This document shows positions 17,303 to 25,372 of a stretch of 64,000 bases of DNA, piece after piece. Source of the stretch: HRBIN30 sp964534275 (GTDB lineage: Bacteria > Desulfobacterota > Binatia > HRBIN30). Location: contig CAZHQG010000016.1 in assembly GCA_964534275.1 (NCBI GenBank), positions 15,001 through 79,000 on the forward strand. Reading direction: 5' to 3'. Numbering within the stretch: position 1 is the stretch's first letter; every line of letters starts with the position of its first letter. The position numbers and the translations under genes were made by a program. The notes below the pieces were generated by a model, which saw only the letters and a program-made list of their open reading frames with translations, made no database searches and had not been told where the DNA came from.

Positions 17303-17432
17303 TATGTCAAAAAGGGACTTCACGGTGCACCGATGTCGAGAGTAGAGCCGCCCAACGCTTCCGATCAGCGGCCGGGAAACAGCGCGCGGAAGCCCGCTGT
17401 GAAGCGGTGCGCTGCATCGGATGGTAGGGCGT

Positions 17433-17794
17433 CTACTTCATCTTAGAAAGGTAAATGACCTCTTGGCATACGGTTCCCAAGTCACAGATGACACGATCAA
17501 TGTCCTGGCGATGAGCGTTATACAGACGGCTGTGGGCGGACTGATCACCGACGAGCTTGAGCCGGGGCAGCGCCTGCTTCGTGCTGCGCCCCAAGTTCGA
17601 GGTGGTTCCACGGAGCGTGGAGCCAACAAGACCCCCCAGGAACAAGAAATCGCCAGTCGACGGGCGAAGGCCTCGATGATTCGAGTCTCGATCAATCTTT
17701 GTATCATGACTGCACGCCCGTCGTACCGGCCATTCTCGTAGGAGCGGTTGATCTGATGACAGAAACGCTCGATGTAGCCGCGGGTCCCGCGCAC
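17433..17794 (-). pseudogene. Frameshifted remnant of an unrecognised gene
   Basis: Two minus-strand frames join into one protein-like sequence. The upstream part reads RGYIERFCHQINRSYENGRY and RAVMIQRLIETRIIEAFARR. The downstream part, in a shifted frame, reads GDFLFLGGLVGSTLRGTTSN, LKLVGDQSAHSRLYNAHRQD and ends LGTVCQEVIYLSKMK. The shift lies near 17650-17680. The IGDxxAH...YNA style C-terminus resembles small proteins that accompany abortive-infection or DUF4145-type genes, but I cannot name the family. Confidence 0.45.
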
Positions 17795-17886
17795 GAAGGC
17801 GTGTGGAAGGACTTGCTCCGAGGAGGGCTTAGTGCCCTCCGAGAGCGGCCAGAAGACTTTCGGCGCCTCGGCTTGAAGAGCATTCG

Positions 17887-18024
17887 CTAGGAGCCTGTCG
17901 GAGAAATCAGAGGTTAGAAATCGCGGCGCTCAGAAAAGCCCCAGGATGGACGATCTTAGCTTCGTGACAGCTAAAAGAACCCCCGAAAACGATCGTTTCC
18001 GGCTTTCTCTGACAAACCTCCTAG
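17887..18024. mobile_element. 138 bp MITE-like element with imperfect terminal inverted repeats
   Basis: The ends GAGCCTGTCGGAGAAA (left) and the inverse of GAGGTTTGTCAGAGAAA (right) are imperfect inverted repeats of about 17 bases. Both are flanked by CTAG, a plausible 4 bp target duplication of the type some IS5-group elements make. The interior is 100 bases with no gene. The right end abuts copy 2 of the 276 bp repeat. An internally deleted insertion sequence or MITE is the simplest reading. Confidence 0.5.
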
Positions 18025-18298
18025 TGTGGTGGGTCACCGTGTTGGTGGGATGGTTGCCGCCCACCGTATCGTGATTCCCTCGGGCGGTAGCAGGTGAGCT
18101 GCGGCGAGGATCGAGCTGCGGGGCGCGCGCAAAATCTTCCGCGGCTGCGGTCATTCACCCGCACCCGAGGAGCGCCTGGTTGACGCTGCGGACGATTTCC
18201 TCGATGGTCACCTGCCGATCGTTGTTCGCGTCGGCTGCAGAGCAAGCGCTGATGTCCGCTTCGCCCAGAGCGATCCGCACCTGCAGCACCAGTTCGTC
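18023..18298. repeat. 276 bp direct repeat, copy 2 (3' end of the cytochrome gene)
   Basis: Partner of 16119-16394. This copy contains the last 48 codons and stop of the nine-heme cytochrome plus 132 bases of its 3' flank, and so is probably the source. It starts at the right end of the MITE-like element. Confidence 0.9.
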
Positions 18299-20296
18299 AA
18301 TCGTCACGCTCCCGTCGCCGTTGCAATCGCCGGCGCAAGACTGTTCCGCGACTGTCACCCGGACCGTGGCCAAGTTCGAGTTCGTGCTCCCGTCCCAAGC
18401 GGCAATGGTAAAGGTGTCTTCACCCGAGTACCCAGGTTCAGGCGTATACAGGACTGCTTGTTCTCGAACTGCAGCCGTGCCGTGGCTTGGTTGAGTCACA
18501 ACACGCAACGTCACCGGATCGCCATCTGAGTCGAACGCGGCGATCGGAATGAGGGTAGGGGCGTTGGACCCGAGGTGTGCCTCGGCATCCGATACCTCGG
18601 GTGCTCGGTTGCGCGCCGGAGCCTCGGAAAAGGGTCCGTTGTGGCACGCGTAGCAGCCGACTTGGAATCCGCGCCAAAAAACCTTGGTGCCAAACTTGGT
18701 CTGAAGGACTCGGTCTCCAAGAGCGCGCGAGAGTTCGGTTCCGCGGTAGTCGGCCCCGTGGCAATCCCGACAGGGTCCGACGCCGCCATGCTCGGCAAAC
18801 CCTCCGTGCGCTTGCACCCAGGATGCCCCGAGTGGGTGCAAGCCGTGCGGGCCACCATTCGGTACCGCGGGAACCTGCGGGTGGCATGTGCTGCATTCGC
18901 TTAACGTTCCGACATGTCCCTGGAGGGCGATGCTTTGCAGGTTGTCGTTTTCGTGGCTGCTGGGATACTCCGCGTGGGTTGGACCATGACAGGCCTCGCA
19001 CGCGATGCCTCCATGCCCTTTCGAGAAGCGATAGAGCGCTGCGCCGGGTACGGGAGTGTCGGAGTTCGTTGCGAAGATGGGATCCTGTGGCCCCCGTGGA
19101 ACGTTGTCTTCCGTAAACACGGACTCGAACCGGATGGCTCCGCGATTTTGCACAGCTGTTCCGGTGTGGCAGCTTTGGCATCTCGGCTCGTCGATCCAGC
19201 CCCGGCGGTCGGGGCTCGCAACTTGTAACATGTTCCCGTGGCAGCTTTGGCACTGGATTGCGCGCGTACCATCGGGCCCCACCGCGTTCCCCATCACCCC
19301 GCGCAAGCAACGAGTGGCTGCACCAGGGTGGCATCGGTAGCAGGCGTTGCGGTTGGTACTTGCGTTCAACGGCTCCAAAGTGTCCGGATCCGCTACCCAG
19401 GCCATCCGTCGATGGATGGCTTGGGTCAACGCGGACACGTCGCGCATCCCACTGCCAGGTAAGGCCTCCGACGCGTGGCAGCGCGCACACAGGATCGGAC
19501 GACCCGAGCGTGCCGTCGGGTACAGCCCAGCAGGGTCGTAGCCCGCCTCGGCCAAGGCTCTGGCAAAAAGCGGATTGGAACTCTCACGCTCGTCATGCAG
19601 GAGAAGAATGTTCAGGCGCATGTCGCGCTGCGGGTCGGGATCGTTGACCCATCCGGTAGATGGTGCCGCCGCGGGGCTCGATCCCGAGGCATGGCAGGCA
19701 CGGCAGTCCATCTCGTCGGAGACCGGCGTGACGACGGTGGTGGAAGCCCGCACCGCTCCGGTACGATCGCGTGCGACAACGAGAAAGGTGGGATACGGAT
19801 TTTTTGCCCCCGTGTCGTCGTAAGGGACCACCGGAATCCCCTCCGCAACGAACCATCGATGCTCTGGGTCGAAGCGTAACGGTTGTGGGGCGTTCGTCGC
19901 GCCGGGCAACGCGGTGCCTGCCAAGCCGACGTCCAGTGGCAACCGCATACCGAATAGAAACTCGACAAAACTCCAGAAGTTTGTCTTGCCGACGGCCGTG
20001 CTGTTGATGGATCCCGTGGGGTCCGCAATGGCCTCGTAAGTCACCCTCCAGCCTGCGTCGTCCGAGACCAGCCGCCCAGTGCTGTCGATCAACTGCGCGT
20101 GTACGGTGTTGTAAGGCGGGAGCAAGCTGAACACTGCGTAGTCAGCGTCTAGGCAGTGCATCCCGAGGTTGTTCCAGGCGATGAGGGTTTCCGCGCTCGC
20201 GTTCGTGCACGCGGCGAAGAACGTGAACACGGATACGATGACCAGAAAAGGAAAGAAAGATCTCCAGTGCCTACATGGAAGAATTGGTCCCATCAT
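18155..20296 (-). CDS. Exported nine-heme c-type cytochrome with dockerin-like C-terminus
   Basis: A 713-residue exported electron-transfer protein. Residues 1-36 are a signal peptide; FFAAC near residue 29 could be a lipobox. An N-terminal domain starts with TLIAWNNLGMHCLDADYAVF, a block found in other multiheme cytochromes. Nine CxxCH heme sites follow, at about residues 198, 270, 319, 349, 373, 433, 468, 509 and 548. Next is a cadherin/Ig-like repeat (VTLRVVTQPSHGTAAV...YTPEPGYSGEDTFTI). The end is a Cys-flanked pair of EF-hand-like loops (CAGDCNGDGSVTIDE and ADANNDRQVTIEE). Start at ATG ATG 20296/20293. It probably works at the cell surface or periplasm in respiration; the electron partners are unknown. 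Its 3' end is duplicated at 16119. Confidence 0.9.
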   Translation of the reverse strand: MMGPILPCRHWRSFFPFLVIVSVFTFFAACTNASAETLIAWNNLGMHCLDADYAVFSLLPPYNTVHAQLIDSTGRLVSDDAGWRVTYEAIADPTGSINSTAVGKTNFWSFVEFLFGMRLPLDVGLAGTALPGATNAPQPLRFDPEHRWFVAEGIPVVPYDDTGAKNPYPTFLVVARDRTGAVRASTTVVTPVSDEMDCRACHASGSSPAAAPSTGWVNDPDPQRDMRLNILLLHDERESSNPLFARALAEAGYDPAGLYPTARSGRPILCARCHASEALPGSGMRDVSALTQAIHRRMAWVADPDTLEPLNASTNRNACYRCHPGAATRCLRGVMGNAVGPDGTRAIQCQSCHGNMLQVASPDRRGWIDEPRCQSCHTGTAVQNRGAIRFESVFTEDNVPRGPQDPIFATNSDTPVPGAALYRFSKGHGGIACEACHGPTHAEYPSSHENDNLQSIALQGHVGTLSECSTCHPQVPAVPNGGPHGLHPLGASWVQAHGGFAEHGGVGPCRDCHGADYRGTELSRALGDRVLQTKFGTKVFWRGFQVGCYACHNGPFSEAPARNRAPEVSDAEAHLGSNAPTLIPIAAFDSDGDPVTLRVVTQPSHGTAAVREQAVLYTPEPGYSGEDTFTIAAWDGSTNSNLATVRVTVAEQSCAGDCNGDGSVTIDELVLQVRIALGEADISACSAADANNDRQVTIEEIVRSVNQALLGCG

Positions 20297-20475
20297 CGCG
20301 GGTCCTGAGGACGTGGAAAAAGCCAAGTTTGTTGCTTGCGAGGGAGGGAAGGCCCAAGCGCTTGGCAGTGAAAGCAGGTTCTTCCAGGCGCCCTTTGTTC
20401 GGCTCGGGCTGCCCGTGCTTTTCGATGGAGGCGATACTAAAACCGTCGGCAACGTTCTTCCTCAGGCAATCGCTC

Positions 20476-21402
20476 ATGCGCGTGTGGCGGCATTTGGAAC
20501 ATCTCGGGCGCCGGTTTCCCCGGCCGGTACTGACCCTCGGCAACTTCGATGGCGTGCACCGAGGGCACCAGGCGATCGTGCGTCGCACGGTTGAACTCGC
20601 GCGCCAGGTGGGAGGTACGGCGCTAGCCTTGACGTTCGAGCCCCATCCCGTAGCGGTGCTGATGCCAGGGCGCGCACCTGCTCGGTTGATGGATCTGCAC
20701 ACACGCGTTGCCTGCTTGCTCGAGCTGGGGCTCGATCATGTGATCGTGCAGCGCTTTACGCCAACGTTTGCGGCAATCGAGCCGGAACCGTTCGTGCGGC
20801 AGTGGCTGGTAGACAACTTGGGGCTTTACGGGCTCGTGGTCGGACACCGAGTACGCTTTGGTCACCTGCGCCGGGGAGATGCCACGCTGTTGCAACGCCT
20901 TGGGAAGGAACTTGGCTTGGCTGTGGAAATCATCGGCAAAGTGGAAGTTCAAGGACGCTTGGTGAGCAGCAGCGCAGTGCGGAGCGCGATCCACGAAGGC
21001 AAACTCGAACTTGCCGAGGAAATGCTGGGTCGGCCGCACACGTTTGCAGCGCGGGTGATTTCCGGACACAACCGCGGAAAGCAGCTCGGATTCCCCACCG
21101 CGAACCTGGAAATTCGTGGCTTGGTGCTCCCACCGGACGGTGTGTACGCCGTTGCCGCTTGCTTCGATGGAACGTGGCGGCCCGCGGTGGCGAACATTGG
21201 GAACAACCCGACATTTGCCGATCGCGAACGGAGCCTCGAAGTGCACATTCTGGACTTTCATGGCGACCTTTACGGCCGCCGCCTTTGGGTGCGGTTCGTG
21301 CGGCGGCTGCGCGGAGAAATTCGTTTTCCGAGTGTGGAGCTGCTAGTCGAACAGATCAGGCGCGACATTGCCGAAGCACGTGCGCTGTTCGCCAAGCTCT
21401 GA
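20476..21402 (+). CDS. ribF: Bifunctional riboflavin kinase / FAD synthetase
   Basis: Makes FMN and FAD from riboflavin. It has 308 residues. The FAD synthetase half has LTLGNFDGVHRGHQAIV, the nucleotidyltransferase HxGH-like site. The kinase half has SSSAVRSAIHEGKLELAEEM, ISGHNRGKQLGFPTANLEI, PPDGVYAV and NIGNNPTF. ATG 20476 is chosen because it is just before the domain; upstream codons in frame (from 20275) would overlap the divergent cytochrome start. The ribosome site is weak. It shares one base with rluD (TGATG). Confidence 0.96.
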   Translation: MRVWRHLEHLGRRFPRPVLTLGNFDGVHRGHQAIVRRTVELARQVGGTALALTFEPHPVAVLMPGRAPARLMDLHTRVACLLELGLDHVIVQRFTPTFAAIEPEPFVRQWLVDNLGLYGLVVGHRVRFGHLRRGDATLLQRLGKELGLAVEIIGKVEVQGRLVSSSAVRSAIHEGKLELAEEMLGRPHTFAARVISGHNRGKQLGFPTANLEIRGLVLPPDGVYAVAACFDGTWRPAVANIGNNPTFADRERSLEVHILDFHGDLYGRRLWVRFVRRLRGEIRFPSVELLVEQIRRDIAEARALFAKL

Positions 21403-22346
21403 TGCGTGTGCTCTCCGAACGCTTGATTGTCGAAGATCTGACCCAGAAGCAGCGACTCGACCGCTACCTCGCCCAGCTCGGGCGTTGGGGCTCGCGCGCC
21501 CGCGTGCAAAAACTCATCGATGCAGGCTGCGTGCTGCTCAACGGGCAACCAGCACGGTCGGGGCACTTGGTGCGCCCAGGCCAAACCATCGAAGTACGAT
21601 GGCAGCCGGAAGAAGCAGGGCTGGAGCTACAGCCCGAGCCGATTCCGTTGAACATCGTGTTCGAGGACGAGTGGCTCTTGGTGATCGACAAGCCTGCCGG
21701 TTTGGTGGTGCATCCGACGCCCACCCATCAAGGTGGCACGCTCGTGCACGCCTTGCTGCACCATTGGCAAGGCAACCGTCCTGGCTTGGACCCTGTGCGC
21801 CCGGGGATCGTGCACCGTCTGGACAAAGACACCTCCGGGTTGCTCGTCGTCGCCAAGGACCCGGAAACTTTGGCGGCTCTGGCTCGGCAGTTCCTCCATC
21901 GCCGCGTACGCAAGGAGTACTGGGCCGCCGTGTGGGGCTTGCCCCGCAGCACCTCTGGCACCATCGAAAAACCCATTGCCCGCGATCCTGTACACCGCAA
22001 GCGCATGGCGGTGGTGCAGCGCGGGGGACGCAGCGCGCGAACCACGTACGCATTGCTTTGCCACCGCCCGCCGTGGAGCTGGCTGGCCGTGTACCCTGAA
22101 ACTGGTCGAACACACCAAATCCGGGTGCACCTAGCGCACCTTGGCCACCCGATTGTGGCCGACCTCCTCTACGGTCGGGCGCGCAAGTTGCCCGAAGGTG
22201 TGGCCGTGCCGCGCCAGGCGCTGCACGCAGCGGCTTTGGAGTTCTCCCATCCGGTTACAGGCGAGTCGCTCGCCTTCCGTGCTCCATTGCCAGAAGACTT
22301 GCAGGCGCTTTGGGAGTACTGTCAGACCCAACCCGCCGCAGGATGA
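21402..22346 (+). CDS. rluD: RluD-family 23S rRNA pseudouridine synthase
   Basis: Converts uridines of 23S rRNA (helix 69 in RluD) to pseudouridine. It has 314 residues with an S4 domain (RLDRYLAQLGRWGSRARVQK, LIDAGCVLLNG), then the catalytic block HRLDKDTSGLLVVAK with the essential Asp, TGRTHQIRVHLAHLGHPIVA, and LHAAALEFSHPVTGE. It is translationally coupled to ribF. RluC/RluD cannot be told apart with certainty; the S4 plus length fits RluD. Confidence 0.92.
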   Translation: MRVLSERLIVEDLTQKQRLDRYLAQLGRWGSRARVQKLIDAGCVLLNGQPARSGHLVRPGQTIEVRWQPEEAGLELQPEPIPLNIVFEDEWLLVIDKPAGLVVHPTPTHQGGTLVHALLHHWQGNRPGLDPVRPGIVHRLDKDTSGLLVVAKDPETLAALARQFLHRRVRKEYWAAVWGLPRSTSGTIEKPIARDPVHRKRMAVVQRGGRSARTTYALLCHRPPWSWLAVYPETGRTHQIRVHLAHLGHPIVADLLYGRARKLPEGVAVPRQALHAAALEFSHPVTGESLAFRAPLPEDLQALWEYCQTQPAAG

Positions 22347-22383
22347 AGCGTCGCCATACTCGGTTCTGCCGGAGCGCCTTTCG

Positions 22384-23019
22384 CTAGGAACTGCCCGGCC
22401 TGATGGGCGGCGTCCCGGATGGCTCTTGGGCCTTCGGGTCGCGGACTAATCGACGGACCGCGTCGGGCTCGAGCTTGCACGCATCAGCCAGGATCAGCTC
22501 CAGATTGCGGCGGACATATCCTGGATCGAGAACGAGGCGCTCCAGGACGGTCCACGATTCGACCGTCCACCGTGGTGGCTCTCCTTGTACCTCGAACGTT
22601 GCGACTTCCACCCAAGTAGTGGTGGGTGTGGCTACGAATTCGATACCCAAGCGCAACGGCGGGTTCGGACCTCGCGTGGCGCGTGCCCTCTGGCGCCAAA
22701 GTTGTTGCTGCGCTGCTTCGAGTGCAGCCACGTACCGGCGCGCGGACTCAGCGGCGGCGGTCGCATCCGGCCAGTTGGCCTCCTCCTTTTTGCGAATTTC
22801 CGCCACCACGCGTTTCATGAGCACAGTTTGCAACAGCGTCTGCACCACCACCAGATCTGGGTCGCGACGGAGCAAACGCACGGAGCCGATTGGGCTACCC
22901 CCAGCCTCCACAGTGCAGTCGTGGAGAACGACCTCGCCATGGGTTGCGCCGACGAAGGGGAGAACGTTCGTTGCCAACACAACAATGGCCAACTCAACGA
23001 ATCTCGGCCGAGTGCGCAT
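22384..23019 (-). CDS. Exported hypothetical protein downstream of RND transporter
   Basis: A 211-residue protein with a signal peptide (about residues 1-28, FVELAIVVLATNVLPFVGATHG). The mature part is mixed alpha/beta: FVATPTTTWVEVATFEVQGE resembles a lipid- or ligand-binding strand pair, and the C-terminal RRNLELILADACKLEPDAVR is helical. I do not recognise the family. It overlaps the end of the RND gene by 26 bases, so the two are one transcription unit and it may be a periplasmic partner of the transporter. Confidence 0.7.
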   Translation of the reverse strand: MRTRPRFVELAIVVLATNVLPFVGATHGEVVLHDCTVEAGGSPIGSVRLLRRDPDLVVVQTLLQTVLMKRVVAEIRKKEEANWPDATAAAESARRYVAALEAAQQQLWRQRARATRGPNPPLRLGIEFVATPTTTWVEVATFEVQGEPPRWTVESWTVLERLVLDPGYVRRNLELILADACKLEPDAVRRLVRDPKAQEPSGTPPIRPGSS

Positions 23020-25372
23020 GGTTCCCCAGCGAAATCAAACAGGCAGGTGTAACCCACAAATCGTACAGCAACGCGAGAATCATGCTGACTCCGGTGAAGA
23101 GGGAAAAGTACACTGTAGGAAGAAAGCTTCCTGCCAAGCCGACCCAAAATCCAGCGACGATGACTAAGTTGTTCGCGATCAACGCCGGACCGACAGCAAT
23201 GGTCGCCCGCCGTGCCGCGATGGTCGGAAGCGACGCGCGCGCCTGGGCGGTTTGAAATGCACTCACGTAGTGGATGGTATCGTCCACGACCAAACCCATG
23301 GCGGCAGCAGCGATCATGGCAGTGCCCGTACTGAGGTCGATGCCCGCCCACCCGAGGAGCCCGATGGTCATCGCGATGGGCAAAAGGTTCGGGATCAGCG
23401 CAATCGCTCCAACGCGCAGTGAACCGACTCCCCACGCCACAAGCACCCCGACCAGGAAAAAGCTAGCGGCGAAGCTGCCTGCGAGTTGGCGCACGAGTTC
23501 GTTCGAATCTTGAGCGAGCGCGTACAACGCGCCGGTGATGTGCACGGTGTAGTCGGGTCCCATTTGTGCTCGAGCGCTCGCGAGGAAGCGCTCGGCGACC
23601 GCCGCGATGTCTGCGGTGCCGGCCGCGCGCAGGCGCACCTGGATCCGTGCAGCGGTTTGGTCCGACGACAGCAATCGCCGCACGAGGCGCTGGTCGGGCG
23701 CGGCCGCAACCAGGTCGAGAAGATCTTCGACGACCTCGTCGTCCGTGGGCAGCACCGGCGCTGCGGTGCGGAACTCGGCGCGATGGAGATGTCTCACCAA
23801 GTCCGCGATGCTCAGCACTCCACTGACCAGCGGATCGTGCGATACCGTGGTCGTCCAGGCCGCTAGCCGGCGCAAGTCCTCTGCGTGAGCGAGTCGGCGC
23901 CCATCCCGGCGCTCTACCAAAAACTCGAGGGGGTACGGCCCGGTGAGGTGACTGTCGATCCAGAACGTGTCTTCGCGCAGCGGAGCACCAGGTTTGAGAA
24001 AGCGGACAAGGTCCGTGTTGTTCCGCAGCCAAGCCATGCCGCTACCCATGGCCAGTGCGGCGGCAAAACCACAAACGAGGGTGAGGCGAGGGGCCCGAGT
24101 CGAGGTTCGTGCAGTGCATAGGAGGAGCGCACGCAAGGGGCGCGGAACTCGTGGTACTCGCGCCGGCCTGAAGAAGCGTCCGATGTTCGTGGTGGCAAAG
24201 GGGACCATCCACACGGCGAGCACGAAGCCAAGAAGCGCTGCCGCCGCTGCGGCCACGCCGAACTGTCGCACTGCTGGCATGGCGTTCAGCGCGAGAGTGG
24301 CAAAGCCCGAGGCAGTGGTTGCCGCACATAGGAAGCACGGCCAGAGAAGGTGCTCGAGCATTGCGCGCACGCGTTCGCGGGGCGCAGCAGGCGCCACGCC
24401 GTGGTACCAGAAATGGAGTAAGTGGATGCAAGGGGTAACGGCCAGGACCAGTACGATCGGCGGAAGCAACGAGGTGATGGCGTTTAGTCGCAAGCCAGCG
24501 ACGACAAGGCCGCCGTGAATGGCGACCACAGTGAGGCCAGCGACAAGCAGCGGCAACAGTGCTGCCAGCAGCGACCGAAAATAGATCCACAACACGCTCC
24601 CGAGAACGGCGATGGCAACCGGAAGAAGCAAGCGTTCGTCGCGCTGAATGTAGGCGGTCACGTCGTGCTTTTGAACCGGAATGCCGGTGAGATGGGCTTC
24701 GAGACCGGTGCGCCGCTCGAACGCGGCCAGCGTATTCCGCACCGCTTCGATCAGGCGATGGGATTGCTCGGGATGCGAGCCTTGTTCGGGCAGGGCAACC
24801 CAAATACCCGCAGTGCGGGAGTCAGCAGAAATCAGCCAGCCGACAAGCTCGGGCATTTCCTCCATCGCTTTGCGGATTTCAGTCTCGATGTTGGGACGGT
24901 CGTACGGGGTGGGGAGCAAGGGGGCCAATTCGGCTCCCGTGTCCCCGGCAACGATGCGCAACGCGTTCGTGAGCGAAAGGACCTCGGCTACGCCGTCGAT
25001 CCGCTCGAGTTCCTGGGTGAGTGCGTGCAGGTGGGCGAGCGTTGCCGGGTGGAGGAGGTGGGAAGCGTGGATGGCGACGAGCAAGTCTTCGTCGCTCCCG
25101 AAGAGGGTTCGAAACCGCTGGTAATTCGCGATCCGCTCCGGATCCGGAACGTTGAGCGACTCGTTCGCATGTTCGACGCCGAGCTGTCGCGCATGCCAGC
25201 CAGAGAACGCCGCGAGCGTCACCACCGCAGCGAGGGCCAGCCAGCGCCAGCGCGTGAAGGTGAAGAAAACGACGAGCGCCGCGACTCGGGCGGACATCGG
25301 TACGGAACCGTTCTGCGCCGGGGCGTTAGGTCGCGTCCGGGCCGGTTGTCTTTCGGCGCCATTCGCGTTCAC
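22994..25372 (-). CDS. RND/MMPL-superfamily exporter
   Basis: A 792-residue inner-membrane transporter with two MMPL-like halves, each one helix, a large periplasmic loop and a five-helix bundle (12 helices). Half one reads RLLLPVAIAVLGSVLWIYFR and INAIT-type LRLNAITSLLPPIVLVLAV. Half two reads IDLSTGTAMIAAAAMGLVVD followed by DTIHYVSAF, the proton-relay Asp region of this superfamily. GTG 25372 overlaps the acyl-CoA synthetase end by 47 bases; ATG 25297 is an alternative that avoids the overlap and loses a disordered 25-residue tail. Single-gene RND proteins of this sort often move lipids (HpnN, MmpL). The operon suggests an acyl or lipid cargo, which is inference. Confidence 0.9.
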   Translation of the reverse strand: MNANGAERQPARTRPNAPAQNGSVPMSARVAALVVFFTFTRWRWLALAAVVTLAAFSGWHARQLGVEHANESLNVPDPERIANYQRFRTLFGSDEDLLVAIHASHLLHPATLAHLHALTQELERIDGVAEVLSLTNALRIVAGDTGAELAPLLPTPYDRPNIETEIRKAMEEMPELVGWLISADSRTAGIWVALPEQGSHPEQSHRLIEAVRNTLAAFERRTGLEAHLTGIPVQKHDVTAYIQRDERLLLPVAIAVLGSVLWIYFRSLLAALLPLLVAGLTVVAIHGGLVVAGLRLNAITSLLPPIVLVLAVTPCIHLLHFWYHGVAPAAPRERVRAMLEHLLWPCFLCAATTASGFATLALNAMPAVRQFGVAAAAAALLGFVLAVWMVPFATTNIGRFFRPARVPRVPRPLRALLLCTARTSTRAPRLTLVCGFAAALAMGSGMAWLRNNTDLVRFLKPGAPLREDTFWIDSHLTGPYPLEFLVERRDGRRLAHAEDLRRLAAWTTTVSHDPLVSGVLSIADLVRHLHRAEFRTAAPVLPTDDEVVEDLLDLVAAAPDQRLVRRLLSSDQTAARIQVRLRAAGTADIAAVAERFLASARAQMGPDYTVHITGALYALAQDSNELVRQLAGSFAASFFLVGVLVAWGVGSLRVGAIALIPNLLPIAMTIGLLGWAGIDLSTGTAMIAAAAMGLVVDDTIHYVSAFQTAQARASLPTIAARRATIAVGPALIANNLVIVAGFWVGLAGSFLPTVYFSLFTGVSMILALLYDLWVTPACLISLGNHAHSAEIR

